This document shows positions 1 through 7,801 of a stretch of 64,000 nucleotides of DNA, in pieces. This stretch comes from Candidatus Thioglobus autotrophicus (lineage in GTDB: Bacteria > Pseudomonadota > Gammaproteobacteria > PS1 > Pseudothioglobaceae). The position numbers were made by a program, and so were the translations under genes. The notes under the pieces were generated by a model. It made no database searches. It was not told where the DNA came from and saw only the letters and a program-made list of their open reading frames with translations. Where the stretch lies: positions 62,001 through 126,000 of the forward strand of contig JAKUUR010000001.1 in NCBI GenBank assembly GCA_022448455.1, read 5' to 3'. Each line of letters opens with the position of its first letter. The first letter of the stretch is position 1.

Positions 1-1054
1 AAATGGATTCCTCTAACATAACAGGTTGAAAGTTTTTTAATGATTCTGTATGAAGACAGAAATATTCCTTAAATTCAGGTAACTGCTGAATTAGAGTTCC
101 TTCAGAGTCAGTAACAAAAGAGTTACCATCAAAAACCACTTCATCCTGGCCACCAACCATATTTACGTAAATATATGAAACTTCAAACTCAGCAGCATAC
201 TTTTTACAAATATTCAACCTATCTTTATGCTTTTCAGCTTGAAAGGGAGACGCATTAATGCTAATCACAATATCTACATTTAATTGACAAAGTTTAGAGA
301 TAGGACCATCAATCCACTGGTCTTCACAAATCAAAACACCAATTCTAGTTTGTTGGCACACAAACACAAAAGATTTATTTCCTGATGAAAAATAGCGCTT
401 TTCATCAAATACACCATAATTAGGTAACTCTTGTTTATGATAAATATTCGAAATTCGATTCTTTTGAATACAATAAGCGCTGTTAAACAAGGAATCATCA
501 TTTCGAGAAGGCGCACCAAACAAAACACTTATGGAAGAAGGAATTGAGTCACAAAGGTAATTAATTTGTTCTTCAACTTGAATCATAAATCCATCTCGAA
601 ATAAAAGATCCTCAGGAGGATAACCAGTAAGAGCCATTTCTGGGAAGACAATCAAGTGAGCTCCAGCACCATCTGCTTCTGTGATCAAAGTTAACATTTT
701 TTGGGTGTTTATTCTAACATCACCAACAATTGCATTAAATTGGGCGATTTGAATCTTAATAGGCTCAGATGAGGAAAAAATATTATTAAGCTGTTCTTGC
801 CAAAATATGGCCTTCTCTTTATTGGCAGTATTAATAGCATGCTCATATTTAGTATGAGCAACAACTTCAGCAGGGTCAATATCAAGAATATTTGCGAATA
901 ACCAGGCATGCGTCTCGCTTAAAGCAGCCTTACCAGAGCTATATTTACTTAAATTTGACTGATTAATAGCATATTTTTTAGCAATTTTATAATCCGATAA
1001 ACCCGTTTTTTCACGCACCATTACAAGGTATTCAGTTGTTTTTTTATTCATCAT
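1..1054 (-). CDS. nadE: HTH-domain/glutamine-dependent NAD+ synthetase fusion, partial (3' end outside window)
   Basis: Absent from the ORF track because it runs off the window. Translating the minus strand from ATG at 1054 (or 1051) gives one open frame to base 1. Residues 1 to about 95 form a small helix-turn-helix module (motifs GLSDYKIAKKY, QSNLSKYSSGK, LDIDPAEVV) resembling the phage-type DUF3693/Cro-like family. From about residue 112 the frame continues as the nitrilase (glutaminase) half of NadE: IAQFNAIVGDVR, PEMALTGYPPEDLL with the catalytic Glu, KQELPNYGVFDEKRYF with the catalytic Lys, and LICEDQW with the catalytic Cys. These spell glutamine-dependent NadE rather than a stand-alone nitrilase. 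NadE amidates NAAD to NAD+ in the cytoplasm; the ATP-dependent synthetase half lies outside. No Met is available just before the nitrilase domain, so the HTH extension is part of the protein. The family is certain; a regulatory role of the HTH is inference. Confidence 0.88.
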   Translation of the reverse strand, partial: MMNKKTTEYLVMVREKTGLSDYKIAKKYAINQSNLSKYSSGKAALSETHAWLFANILDIDPAEVVAHTKYEHAINTANKEKAIFWQEQLNNIFSSSEPIKIQIAQFNAIVGDVRINTQKMLTLITEADGAGAHLIVFPEMALTGYPPEDLLFRDGFMIQVEEQINYLCDSIPSSISVLFGAPSRNDDSLFNSAYCIQKNRISNIYHKQELPNYGVFDEKRYFSSGNKSFVFVCQQTRIGVLICEDQWIDGPISKLCQLNVDIVISINASPFQAEKHKDRLNICKKYAAEFEVSYIYVNMVGGQDEVVFDGNSFVTDSEGTLIQQLPEFKEYFCLHTESLKNFQPVMLEESI

Positions 1055-1160
1055 TAACTATTAATAAAAGTATATATTAGTTATTTTATACCACTACAGG
1101 TAATTAATAACTATATATAGTTAAATAATAACAAATAAATAGTTGTAATTAATAACTATT
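1055..1160 (-). promoter_or_regulatory. Palindrome-rich control region of the HTH-NadE gene
   Basis: Three inverted pairs built on TAACTA/TAGTTA lie directly upstream of the start: TAACTA 1055-1060 with TAGTTA 1078-1083; a perfect 16-bp palindrome TAACTATATATAGTTA at 1108-1123; and AATAGTT 1138-1144 with AACTATT 1154-1160. Read toward nadE, a candidate extended -10 (TGGTATAAA, complement of about 1085-1093) lies just downstream of the 16-bp palindrome, which would cover the -35 region. These look like operators for an HTH protein, plausibly the fused HTH itself. AT-only palindromes arise easily here, but the repeated AACTA/TAGTT core is less trivial. Not experimentally known to me. Confidence 0.45.
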
Positions 1161-1499
1161 AAACTTGTAAAACATTGATTTAACAATAAATAATGATATT
1201 TGTTAAAATAATCTAAATTGATCAAATTAAATTAATAATAACGACTGAACTGTGAATTTAATAGATTGATTGGATATACGTAAATTGAATTTAATTAAAT
1301 TAACTTATTGTTAATTCTGAACAATCAAACGCTCTATATTTGACTTTAGAACAAAGTTTTCAAAGCTTATCTTGATTTGAATTAATTTCAGTTTTTTAAA
1401 AAATAATTCAACATAGTCATAAACTAGTGATAAAATTTCCGTAATCCTCATTCAATTGTGATGGATTGAGATACTTTAGATACTCATTAGGAGAAATAT
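1161..1499 (+). other. Non-coding AT-rich leader before the aap operon
   Basis: No open frame worth calling. It must carry the aapJ promoter; a weak candidate -10 is TAAAAT at 1431-1436, with no convincing -35 (nearest TTCAAC at 1406-1411, 19-bp spacer). A clear Shine-Dalgarno, AGGAG, sits just before ATG 1500. No hairpin or riboswitch recognised. Confidence 0.4.
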
Positions 1500-2507
1500 A
1501 TGAAACAATTATTAAAATTGTCTGTCGCATCATTCTTGATCGCTGGCGCACTAGCTGTGCAGGCATCTACGTTGAGTGATGTTCAAAGTAAAGGCTACCT
1601 TAGTTGTGGTGTTTCCAAAGGTCTTGCAGGGTTTTCTGCTGCTGACTCTTCTGGTACTTGGACAGGCGTTGATGTTGATGTTTGCCGTGCTGTTGCTGCT
1701 GCAACGCTTGGTGACGCGACAAAAGTTCAATTTGTACCATTAACTGCTAAAGAAAGATTTACCGCACTTCAATCAGGTGAAATCGATATGTTGTCTAGAA
1801 ACACTACTTGGACAATTACTCGTGATGCATCTCTTGGATTAAACTTTGCCGGTGTTAACTATTACGACGGTCAAGGTTTTATGGTTAAGTCTTCTTTAGG
1901 TGTTTCAAGTGCTCTAGAGCTTGGTGGAGCGGCTATTTGTATCCAGGCGGGTACAACAACTGAGCTTAACCTAGCTGACTGGGGTAAGCAATTTGGTATT
2001 GATTACCAATCAGTTGTCTCAGACACAAATTCACAAACTTTGTCTAACTATGACTCTGGACGTTGTGATGTATTAACAACTGACGCTTCAGGTTTGTATT
2101 CAATGCGTGCTGCCTCTAATGATCCATCAGAGCATGTTGTATTACCTGAAATCATCTCTAAAGAGCCTCTAGGCCCTGTAGTACGTCAAGGTGATGATCA
2201 ATGGTTCAACATCGTTAGATGGTCTTTAAATGCTATGATCACAGCTGAAGAGCTAGGCGTTACTAGCGCTACTGTTGATGATGTTACTAATAACCCTGAG
2301 CGCGAGCGCTTAATGGGTCGCTCTGGAAACACACATGAATATGTTGGTTTAACTCCAGACTGGACTTACAACATCATTAGCCAGGTAGGTAACTACTCAG
2401 AAAGCTTCGAGCGTAATATCGGTATTAATACACCGATTGGTATTGCTCGTGGTGTTAATGCATTATGGACACAAGGCGGTATTCTTTATTCGCCTCCATT
2501 TAGATAA
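1500..2507 (+). CDS. aapJ: General L-amino-acid ABC transporter, periplasmic substrate-binding protein (AapJ/BztA type)
   Basis: A 335-residue protein with a Sec signal peptide (about residues 1-22, cleaved near AVQA-S) followed by a family 3 solute-binding fold. Diagnostic AapJ/BztA stretches are GLAGFSAADSSGTWTG, DVCRAVAAATLGD, RNTTWTITRD and the C-terminal NVGNYSE-like region. It captures polar or acidic L-amino acids in the periplasm and delivers them to AapQM. It is first in aapJQMP, followed by a strong hairpin that probably lowers read-through into the permeases, matching the usual excess of binding protein. Codon use is less AT-biased than neighbours, as expected for high expression. 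The start is fixed by the signal peptide and a good RBS. Exact substrate range cannot be read from sequence. Confidence 0.93.
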   Translation: MKQLLKLSVASFLIAGALAVQASTLSDVQSKGYLSCGVSKGLAGFSAADSSGTWTGVDVDVCRAVAAATLGDATKVQFVPLTAKERFTALQSGEIDMLSRNTTWTITRDASLGLNFAGVNYYDGQGFMVKSSLGVSSALELGGAAICIQAGTTTELNLADWGKQFGIDYQSVVSDTNSQTLSNYDSGRCDVLTTDASGLYSMRAASNDPSEHVVLPEIISKEPLGPVVRQGDDQWFNIVRWSLNAMITAEELGVTSATVDDVTNNPERERLMGRSGNTHEYVGLTPDWTYNIISQVGNYSESFERNIGINTPIGIARGVNALWTQGGILYSPPFR

Positions 2508-2530
2508 AGCAATTATCTAGTTAACCTTTA

Positions 2531-2568
2531 AACCAGCCTGCTATACTTAGCAGGCTGGTTTTTTTTTA
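2531..2568 (+). terminator. Intercistronic hairpin with U-tract after aapJ
   Basis: A perfect 13-bp stem (AACCAGCCTGCTA with TAGCAGGCTGGTT), a 4-nt loop TACT and a run of T. It is a textbook intrinsic terminator placed inside the operon, 24 bp after the aapJ stop, so likely a partial terminator and 3' stabiliser of the aapJ message. Confidence 0.9.
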
Positions 2569-2630
2569 TTTAAAAAATACTTTTTTTTATATAAAATACA
2601 ATTCTATTTTTTTGTATTGCTTCTAGATTC

Positions 2631-3839
2631 ATGAAACAACAAAATATTCTATCTCAAGTCAAAAGCTTAACTTTTAGGGAAATATTGTATAACAACGAGG
2701 TAAGGGCCTTTTTCTTCCAGGTCGCTACTTTTCTACTAATTTTTGGCCTTTTTTATACAATAATTGGTAATTTATTTGACAATATCGAAGCAAGAGGAAT
2801 CCATACAGGTTTCTCTTTTTTGAAGAACAGGGCTGGCTTTGACATTCTTCCATTTCTTGGTAATTACTTGCAAGACTATACCCCTGAGTCAAGCAATTTA
2901 ACTGTTTTTTATGTTGGCCTCATTAATACTTTAGTCGTTGCATTTATTGGCATAATTATCACAACCTTTCTTGGCCTTTTTATTGGTATTGCTAGACTTT
3001 CAAATAACTACTTGATAGCCAAGCTAGCAGGGGGCTATATAGAGCTTTTCAGAAACGTTCCCGTGCTTCTGCAAATTTTCTTTTGGTATAACATCTTCAT
3101 AAACATTTTTCCGCACCCCAAAAAGAGTCTTTCATTTTTCGATGTAGTTTTTCTTAATCAGCGCGGTCTTTACTTGCCTAAACCCATTTTAGAAAACGGC
3201 TTTTTATTAGTAATAATAGCCTTTGTAGTTGGTATTATTCTGACTGTTTTTATGAAACGCTACTTTAATAAAAAACACGATGAAACGGGTGTACATACAA
3301 GAACATTAGGTTACTCTACGTTGCTTATCCTCGGACTCCCAGCAGTCTTCTTTTTATTGCTTGGGTCGCCGCTACATTTTGATTTTGCTGTACTGGGTAA
3401 ATTTAATCTAAATGGGGGCATGCAAATTGTGCCTGAATTCATAGCACTCACATTTGCACTCAGTGTTTATACAGCAACCTATATAGCAGAGGCAATCAGG
3501 TCAGGCATTGAGGCTGTCGATAAGGGTCAAAAAGAGGCTGCAGCAGCTATTGGGCTGACTCAAACACAATCACTTAAATTAATTGTAATGCCGCAGGCAT
3601 TAAGGGTTGCAATACCACCCACCATCAACCAGTACCTTAACTTAACCAAGAATTCCTCGCTGGCAACAGCTATTGGATATCCAGAATTAATGAGCTCTTT
3701 TGGAGGCACTGTTCTAAATCAGGTAGGGCAAGCAGTTGAAATTCTTGGAATGGCAATGCTAGTTTATCTAGTCATTTCGCTTTGTATTTCATTATTGTTG
3801 AATTTCGTTAACAAAAGAATGGCTATCCCAGAACGCTAA
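2631..3839 (+). CDS. aapQ: General L-amino-acid ABC transporter permease (AapQ/BztB type)
   Basis: A 402-residue inner-membrane permease. An N-terminal TM segment (about 28-50) precedes a periplasmic stretch, then several TM helices. The EAA loop that contacts the ATPase is visible near residue 300 (AEAIRSGIEAVDKGQKEAAAAIGLT). Length and the FFQVATFLLIFG and RNVPVLLQIFFWY stretches match AapQ/BztB. It forms the translocation pore with AapM. The stop is 2 bp before aapM, so translation is probably coupled. No strong RBS precedes ATG 2631; it lies within the segment after the aapJ hairpin, so expression depends on read-through or an unrecognised promoter. Confidence 0.92.
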   Translation: MKQQNILSQVKSLTFREILYNNEVRAFFFQVATFLLIFGLFYTIIGNLFDNIEARGIHTGFSFLKNRAGFDILPFLGNYLQDYTPESSNLTVFYVGLINTLVVAFIGIIITTFLGLFIGIARLSNNYLIAKLAGGYIELFRNVPVLLQIFFWYNIFINIFPHPKKSLSFFDVVFLNQRGLYLPKPILENGFLLVIIAFVVGIILTVFMKRYFNKKHDETGVHTRTLGYSTLLILGLPAVFFLLLGSPLHFDFAVLGKFNLNGGMQIVPEFIALTFALSVYTATYIAEAIRSGIEAVDKGQKEAAAAIGLTQTQSLKLIVMPQALRVAIPPTINQYLNLTKNSSLATAIGYPELMSSFGGTVLNQVGQAVEILGMAMLVYLVISLCISLLLNFVNKRMAIPER

Positions 3840-3841
3840 TT

Positions 3842-4990
3842 ATGGCAGTAAACGAATTACAATCAACTAGAAAACCGCCAATATTTCAAATTGGAGCGAT
3901 TCTATGGCTTAGGACTAATCTCTTTTCCTCGTGGGTAAATGGGCTTCTAACGCTTGCGTCACTGTATTTGCTTTACATCTCAATTCCACCATTATTGGAT
4001 TGGATGGTCTTAAGCGCTAACTTTAATTTTGGAACTGTCAACATTCTTGGATTCGAGATTAAGTTTAGTGAGGTCATGGCTGATAATCAAAATTGTGGTC
4101 GAGAGGCCGCCTGTTGGCCATATATTTACGAAAAACTATACATGTATATTTATGGCTTTTACCCTCGCGAAGAGTCCTGGCGCCCAGATACAGTTTATGG
4201 TTTAACGGCACTGTTGTTTGTGATTGTGCGCTTAGTTCGAAACTACAAATACAAAAACAGAGTTATTCTGTCACTGATAGTAGCTTATCCTATTGTTTCA
4301 TATATTTTACTTGCTGGTGGTTTTGGCCTATTGCCTGTTGTTGAGACACACCGATGGGGTGGCTTGCTGCTAACTCTTGTAATTGCTTCCGTTGGGATTA
4401 TTGTTTCTTTCCCGATAGGAGTTGTGTTAGCGCTTGGAAGGCGGTCTGACTTAAGAGTAATTAAGCTCTTTTCAACACTTTTTATTGAATTTATTCGCGC
4501 AGTCCCACTCATTACGATTCTCTTTATGGCTTCATTTGTGCTTCCGTTATTTCTTGAGTCAGGCAATAATTTCGATAAACTTTTGAGAGCCTTGATCGGA
4601 ATAGCACTTTTCCAGGCTGCTTATTTTGCAGAAGTTGTACGAGGAGGCCTCCAAGCAATTCCAAAAGGTCAATATGAAGCTGCTGATGCTATTGGACTAA
4701 GTTATTTACAAAAAAATGCGCTCATTATATTGCCTCAAGCTCTGAAAATTTCGATACCAAACATTGTCGGATCCTCAATCTCCTTATTTAAGGACACAAC
4801 ATTGGTACTTATCATCGGCTTGATGGATATGCTGGCTATGGTAAACATGACGAGTCAAGACCCTTATTGGCTGGGAAGAGAGACGGAAGGGTATGTATTT
4901 GTTACAATGGTGATGTGGGTGATATTATACTCAATGTCTCGCTACTCAAGAAAGCTAGAGATACGCTTCAATACTGAAAATAAAAATTAA
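3842..4990 (+). CDS. aapM: General L-amino-acid ABC transporter permease (AapM/BztC type)
   Basis: A 382-residue membrane protein, partner of AapQ. It shows the family pattern of a leading TM segment, a periplasmic Cys-containing loop (NCGREAACWPYIYEKL, typical of AapM/BztC), then the permease core with the EAA motif near residue 265 (AEVVRGGLQAIPKGQYEAADAIGLS). Start is 2 bp after the aapQ stop. Followed after 14 bp by the ATPase gene. Together with AapJ and AapP it imports amino acids at the cost of ATP. Confidence 0.92.
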   Translation: MAVNELQSTRKPPIFQIGAILWLRTNLFSSWVNGLLTLASLYLLYISIPPLLDWMVLSANFNFGTVNILGFEIKFSEVMADNQNCGREAACWPYIYEKLYMYIYGFYPREESWRPDTVYGLTALLFVIVRLVRNYKYKNRVILSLIVAYPIVSYILLAGGFGLLPVVETHRWGGLLLTLVIASVGIIVSFPIGVVLALGRRSDLRVIKLFSTLFIEFIRAVPLITILFMASFVLPLFLESGNNFDKLLRALIGIALFQAAYFAEVVRGGLQAIPKGQYEAADAIGLSYLQKNALIILPQALKISIPNIVGSSISLFKDTTLVLIIGLMDMLAMVNMTSQDPYWLGRETEGYVFVTMVMWVILYSMSRYSRKLEIRFNTENKN

Positions 4991-5004
4991 CATAGGTAAT
5001 AAAG

Positions 5005-5766
5005 ATGGAAACAGAAAACAACAAATCGAATATTATTGAAATAAGCGAATTAAACAAATGGTATGGTGACTTTCATGCACTAAAGAACATCAACATGAAT
5101 GTTAAAGAGGGAGAAATAATTGTTGTTTGTGGACCATCAGGCAGTGGAAAGTCAACACTTATAAGGTGTGTCAATTTCCTCGAAAAGTTTCAAGAAGGAA
5201 ACATAGTAGTATCTGGTATAGAGTTGACTGACGACGCACAAAAAATAAGAAAAATTAGAAGCGAAGTGGCAATGGTATTTCAGCACTTTAATCTATTTCC
5301 CCATCTAACAATCGTAGACAACCTCACTCTAGCCCCTATCTGGGTTCATAATGAAACCAAAGAAGAGGCCCGAGAGAAGGCACTAAAATTCCTTGAAAGA
5401 GTTGATATAAGTGAGCAAGCTGAAAAATACCCAAACCAGCTGAGTGGTGGCCAACAACAAAGGGTTGCAATAGCAAGATCATTGTGCACATCACCAAAAA
5501 TAATGCTATTTGACGAACCAACATCGGCCCTAGACCCTGAAATGATCTCTGAAGTTTTAGATGTAATGGTCGAACTTGCGAAAGGAGGCATCACTATGAT
5601 CTGTGTAACCCATGAGATGGGCTTTGCAAAGAAAATGGCAAATCGGATTATCTTTATGGATGAAGGGCAAATAGTTGAGGAAAATGACCCAATAAATTTC
5701 TTTAAGAATCCAGAATCAAACCGTTTACAGCTGTTTTTAAGTCAAATACTTACACACGACGAATAA
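5005..5766 (+). CDS. aapP: General L-amino-acid ABC transporter ATP-binding protein (AapP/BztD type)
   Basis: A 253-residue ABC ATPase of the polar amino acid transporter class. Walker A GPSGSGKST (about 46-54), Q-loop VFQHFNLFPHLT, signature LSGGQQQR, Walker B IMLFDEPTSALDPE and the switch His in CVTHEMGF are all intact. The short C-terminal end without a regulatory domain is usual for the family. Last gene of aapJQMP. No hairpin terminator is evident in the 149 bp that follow. Confidence 0.95.
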   Translation: METENNKSNIIEISELNKWYGDFHALKNINMNVKEGEIIVVCGPSGSGKSTLIRCVNFLEKFQEGNIVVSGIELTDDAQKIRKIRSEVAMVFQHFNLFPHLTIVDNLTLAPIWVHNETKEEAREKALKFLERVDISEQAEKYPNQLSGGQQQRVAIARSLCTSPKIMLFDEPTSALDPEMISEVLDVMVELAKGGITMICVTHEMGFAKKMANRIIFMDEGQIVEENDPINFFKNPESNRLQLFLSQILTHDE

Positions 5767-5915
5767 AGTAATCAAAAAAACAAATTAGCATTATATTTGT
5801 TAGTAAAAAGCTATCAAAAGTTGTAAATAATGCTGATTCTGTCCAATAATGCATAGCAAACACAAGCAATCAGCTATATAATTCGCTCAAACATTATTAA
5901 TATCCACTACAACGA

Positions 5916-6311
5916 ATGTTTAAGTTTTTAAAAAAAGAAGAGTCAATAGAAGAGCCAGTAATCAGCCAATCAGAGGACTGGACAAAAGAAATCAGGAGAA
6001 GCCAAAAGATAGGTCAAGAAGTTGAACAGTTATCATTTACTTATTATAATAATGATAACATGATACTAGGGACTAAGGAGGGACTAAGTCAGGATCATCT
6101 TAAAATTTTGAAAAATTGTAAAAGTGAAAGTAGCGCAATTGAGCTAATGGAAATTCTCAATAGAACAAATAAATCAAAATTTAAAAATGCAATTATTAAC
6201 CCATTAATTGAAAATGGGTTTTTTGAACTTACTAATCCGGATAAACCCAAAAGTCCAACACAAAAATATAGACTAACAAATAAATTTGTTAGACGTAGAA
6301 TAAAATCATAA
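5916..6311 (+). CDS. Small winged-helix-like protein of unknown function
   Basis: 131 residues, charged and soluble, no signal peptide. The first about 50 residues are low in recognisable structure (Glu/Lys/Ser-rich). From about residue 58 the segment HLKILKNCKSESSAIELMEILNR followed by LIENGFFELTNPDKPKSPTQKYRLT closely resembles the C-terminal winged-helix domain found on Fic-type and related ATP-binding proteins, where PDKP-x-S-x-x-QKYRLT is the beta-wing. Here it stands alone, so it may be a DNA-binding protein or the remnant of a larger one. It faces the same way as the aap operon but 149 bp away; a TATAAT at 5877-5882 may be its own -10. The frame contains two tandem GGGACTAAG copies found inverted upstream of the next gene. 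Confidence 0.6.
   Translation: MFKFLKKEESIEEPVISQSEDWTKEIRRSQKIGQEVEQLSFTYYNNDNMILGTKEGLSQDHLKILKNCKSESSAIELMEILNRTNKSKFKNAIINPLIENGFFELTNPDKPKSPTQKYRLTNKFVRRRIKS
6069..6088 (+). repeat. Tandem GGGACTAAG pair
   Basis: GGGACTAAG at 6069-6077 and 6080-6088, 11 bp apart, inside the winged-helix ORF. The reverse complement occurs twice more at 6660-6710. Four copies of a 9-mer within 650 bp of AT-rich DNA is more than expected by chance. Confidence 0.5.
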
Positions 6312-6723
6312 CCCTTAAATTAATTAAATTGTCTCTTTTAAGCCTTATTTAATGTCAATTTTAATAATTAAGCTTATAATTCCCTTAATTTCTACGTTTG
6401 TAAGTTTTCTTAAATTACCTCTACCTTAAGTAATAATATTGCCTAATATATAAGATTTCGAGCTCAACTTTTAACCCTTTGAATTTTCTAGTTTTTATCT
6501 ATATTTAGCTCATATTTTTGTTATTTTATTGATTTTTTCTAATATTTTATTCGTATAATTTATATTATGTTAAATAATATATAAATATATATATTTAGTA
6601 TCTTTTTTTATCATTCACTACCCTATTGTTAAATATCATTTTTAAAGGATAATGTTGTTCTTAGTCCCTCTTTTTATAAGTTAGTTCTTTTCATTTACTT
6701 ACTTAGTCCCTGATTCCAATAAA
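6312..6723. other. Very AT-rich intergenic region
   Basis: About 410 bp with no credible gene on either strand, rich in T-runs and alternating AT. The only structured element seen is the pair of CTTAGTCCC sites at its right end. It presumably contains the promoter for the DMT-family gene, but AT content makes any -10 call unreliable. Confidence 0.5.
6660..6710 (-). repeat. CTTAGTCCC pair upstream of the DMT transporter
   Basis: CTTAGTCCC at 6660-6668 and 6702-6710, 42 bp apart (about four helical turns), ending 13 bp before the TTG start of the next gene. They are inverted copies of the tandem GGGACTAAG pair in the preceding winged-helix gene; one pair shares 11 identical bases (GAGGGACTAAG). 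Spacing and position suggest an operator, not proven. Confidence 0.45.
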
Positions 6724-7593
6724 TTGAATATAAATCAACAAAATTATTTACTTTTAGCTTTATTAATCTTGATTTGGGGATCATCATTTCTTCTAATTAA
6801 TCGTAGCCTTTTGTCCTTTTCTCCTGAGCAAGTTGTCGGTTATAGACTTCTTATAGGTTCTTTGGTGATGGTATTTATTGCTTTTTTAAAGGGTAAATCA
6901 CTGCCTGGCTCCCTACTCCCTTGGCTTCATTTCAGTATTTTTGCAGTTATTGGAAACGTCTTACCTTATATACTTATAGCCAAGGGACAGTTAAGTATTT
7001 CATCAGGCATGGCTGGCTTACTTATGTCAATTATGCCTTTGGTTACTTTAATATTAGCTCACTTTTTTATACCAAATGACAAATTAAATCGTTACAAAAT
7101 TATTGGTTTTGTATTAGGTATTTCAGGTGTTATTTTTATTTTAGGTCCCTCTCTAAATGACAATACGAATACTGTTTTTGGTATATTGCTAGTGCTTGCA
7201 GCTGCCTGTTCTTATGCTATAAACACTATTTGTGCAACTCGACTTCCCTCTTATGATCCTCTTGTGTCTAGTTCTTGTGTTCTTATCATTGCTAGTGTTA
7301 TTTCTTTTTTAATATGGCCTGATATTTTTTATTTTAATTTTGTTAATCTTTCTCTAATCAGTGGTCTAAGCATTTTATTGCTTGGGATATTTCCCACAGC
7401 TATAGCGTTGGTTATTTACTTTAATATTGTCAATAGCGCAGGTGCTACATTCCTTTCAAATATTAATTATCTTATACCAGTTGTCGCTTTTTTTCTTGGT
7501 GCTTTAGTATTAGGTGAATCAATTCTTTGGCATAATATTCTTGCTTTATTATTAATTATTTCTGGAATTGTTATTTCACGTTTTAGATTTTAA
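6724..7593 (+). CDS. EamA/DMT-superfamily membrane transporter
   Basis: 289 residues with about ten hydrophobic helices in two EamA repeats. The first starts LLLALLILIWGSSFLLINRSL, the typical N-terminal pattern of RhtA/YdcZ-like exporters; the second is a weaker repeat starting near residue 148. Such proteins export amino acids, metabolites or drugs across the inner membrane; substrate unknown. The start is TTG at 6724, without a strong RBS; no ATG upstream is in frame. The gene is notably AT-rich and T-rich compared with the aap operon, and stands alone between AT-rich gaps, which may reflect transfer. Function beyond the superfamily cannot be given. Confidence 0.8.
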   Translation: MNINQQNYLLLALLILIWGSSFLLINRSLLSFSPEQVVGYRLLIGSLVMVFIAFLKGKSLPGSLLPWLHFSIFAVIGNVLPYILIAKGQLSISSGMAGLLMSIMPLVTLILAHFFIPNDKLNRYKIIGFVLGISGVIFILGPSLNDNTNTVFGILLVLAAACSYAINTICATRLPSYDPLVSSSCVLIIASVISFLIWPDIFYFNFVNLSLISGLSILLLGIFPTAIALVIYFNIVNSAGATFLSNINYLIPVVAFFLGALVLGESILWHNILALLLIISGIVISRFRF

Positions 7594-7712
7594 TTCTTTC
7601 TATTTGCTATTGTATTTATACTTTTTTTTCACCTAAATTTCTATTTATTTTATTGTTGTTTTTTCTTTTTGTTTCAATCTCTTAGTTGACTATATTGTTT
7701 CAATTTAAATAT

Positions 7713-7741
7713 TGTTCTTGCATCTAATTTAAATATATACT
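7713..7741 (+). promoter_or_regulatory. Promoter of the nrdAB operon
   Basis: TTGTTC (7713-7718), 17-bp spacer, TATACT (7736-7741). The -10 overlaps the first NrdR box, the arrangement expected for NrdR repression. Confidence 0.6.
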
Positions 7742-7784
7742 ATATTTAGTGTATATTTACTTTCGGCAACACTAAATGTAGTAC
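7737..7784 (+). promoter_or_regulatory. Twin NrdR boxes
   Basis: ATACTATATTTAGTGT (7737-7752) and ACACTAAATGTAGTAC (7769-7784) each match the known NrdR consensus acaCwAtATaTwGtgt at nearly all positions. Their starts are 32 bp apart, about three helical turns, the spacing conserved for NrdR pairs. NrdR is the ATP/dATP-sensing repressor of ribonucleotide reductase genes; its gene is not in this window. Confidence 0.85.
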
Positions 7785-7801
7785 CCAACTAGGAGAGGAG
7801 T

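Noticed and set aside
331-909. Two minus-strand ORFs of 65 and 66 aa
   Set aside because: They are other-frame shadows of the HTH-NadE gene, which is missing from the track only because it is cut by the window edge.
4093-4566. ORFs of 83 aa (+) and 93 aa (-) inside aapM
   Set aside because: Shadows of a clear permease; low-complexity composition and no family resemblance.
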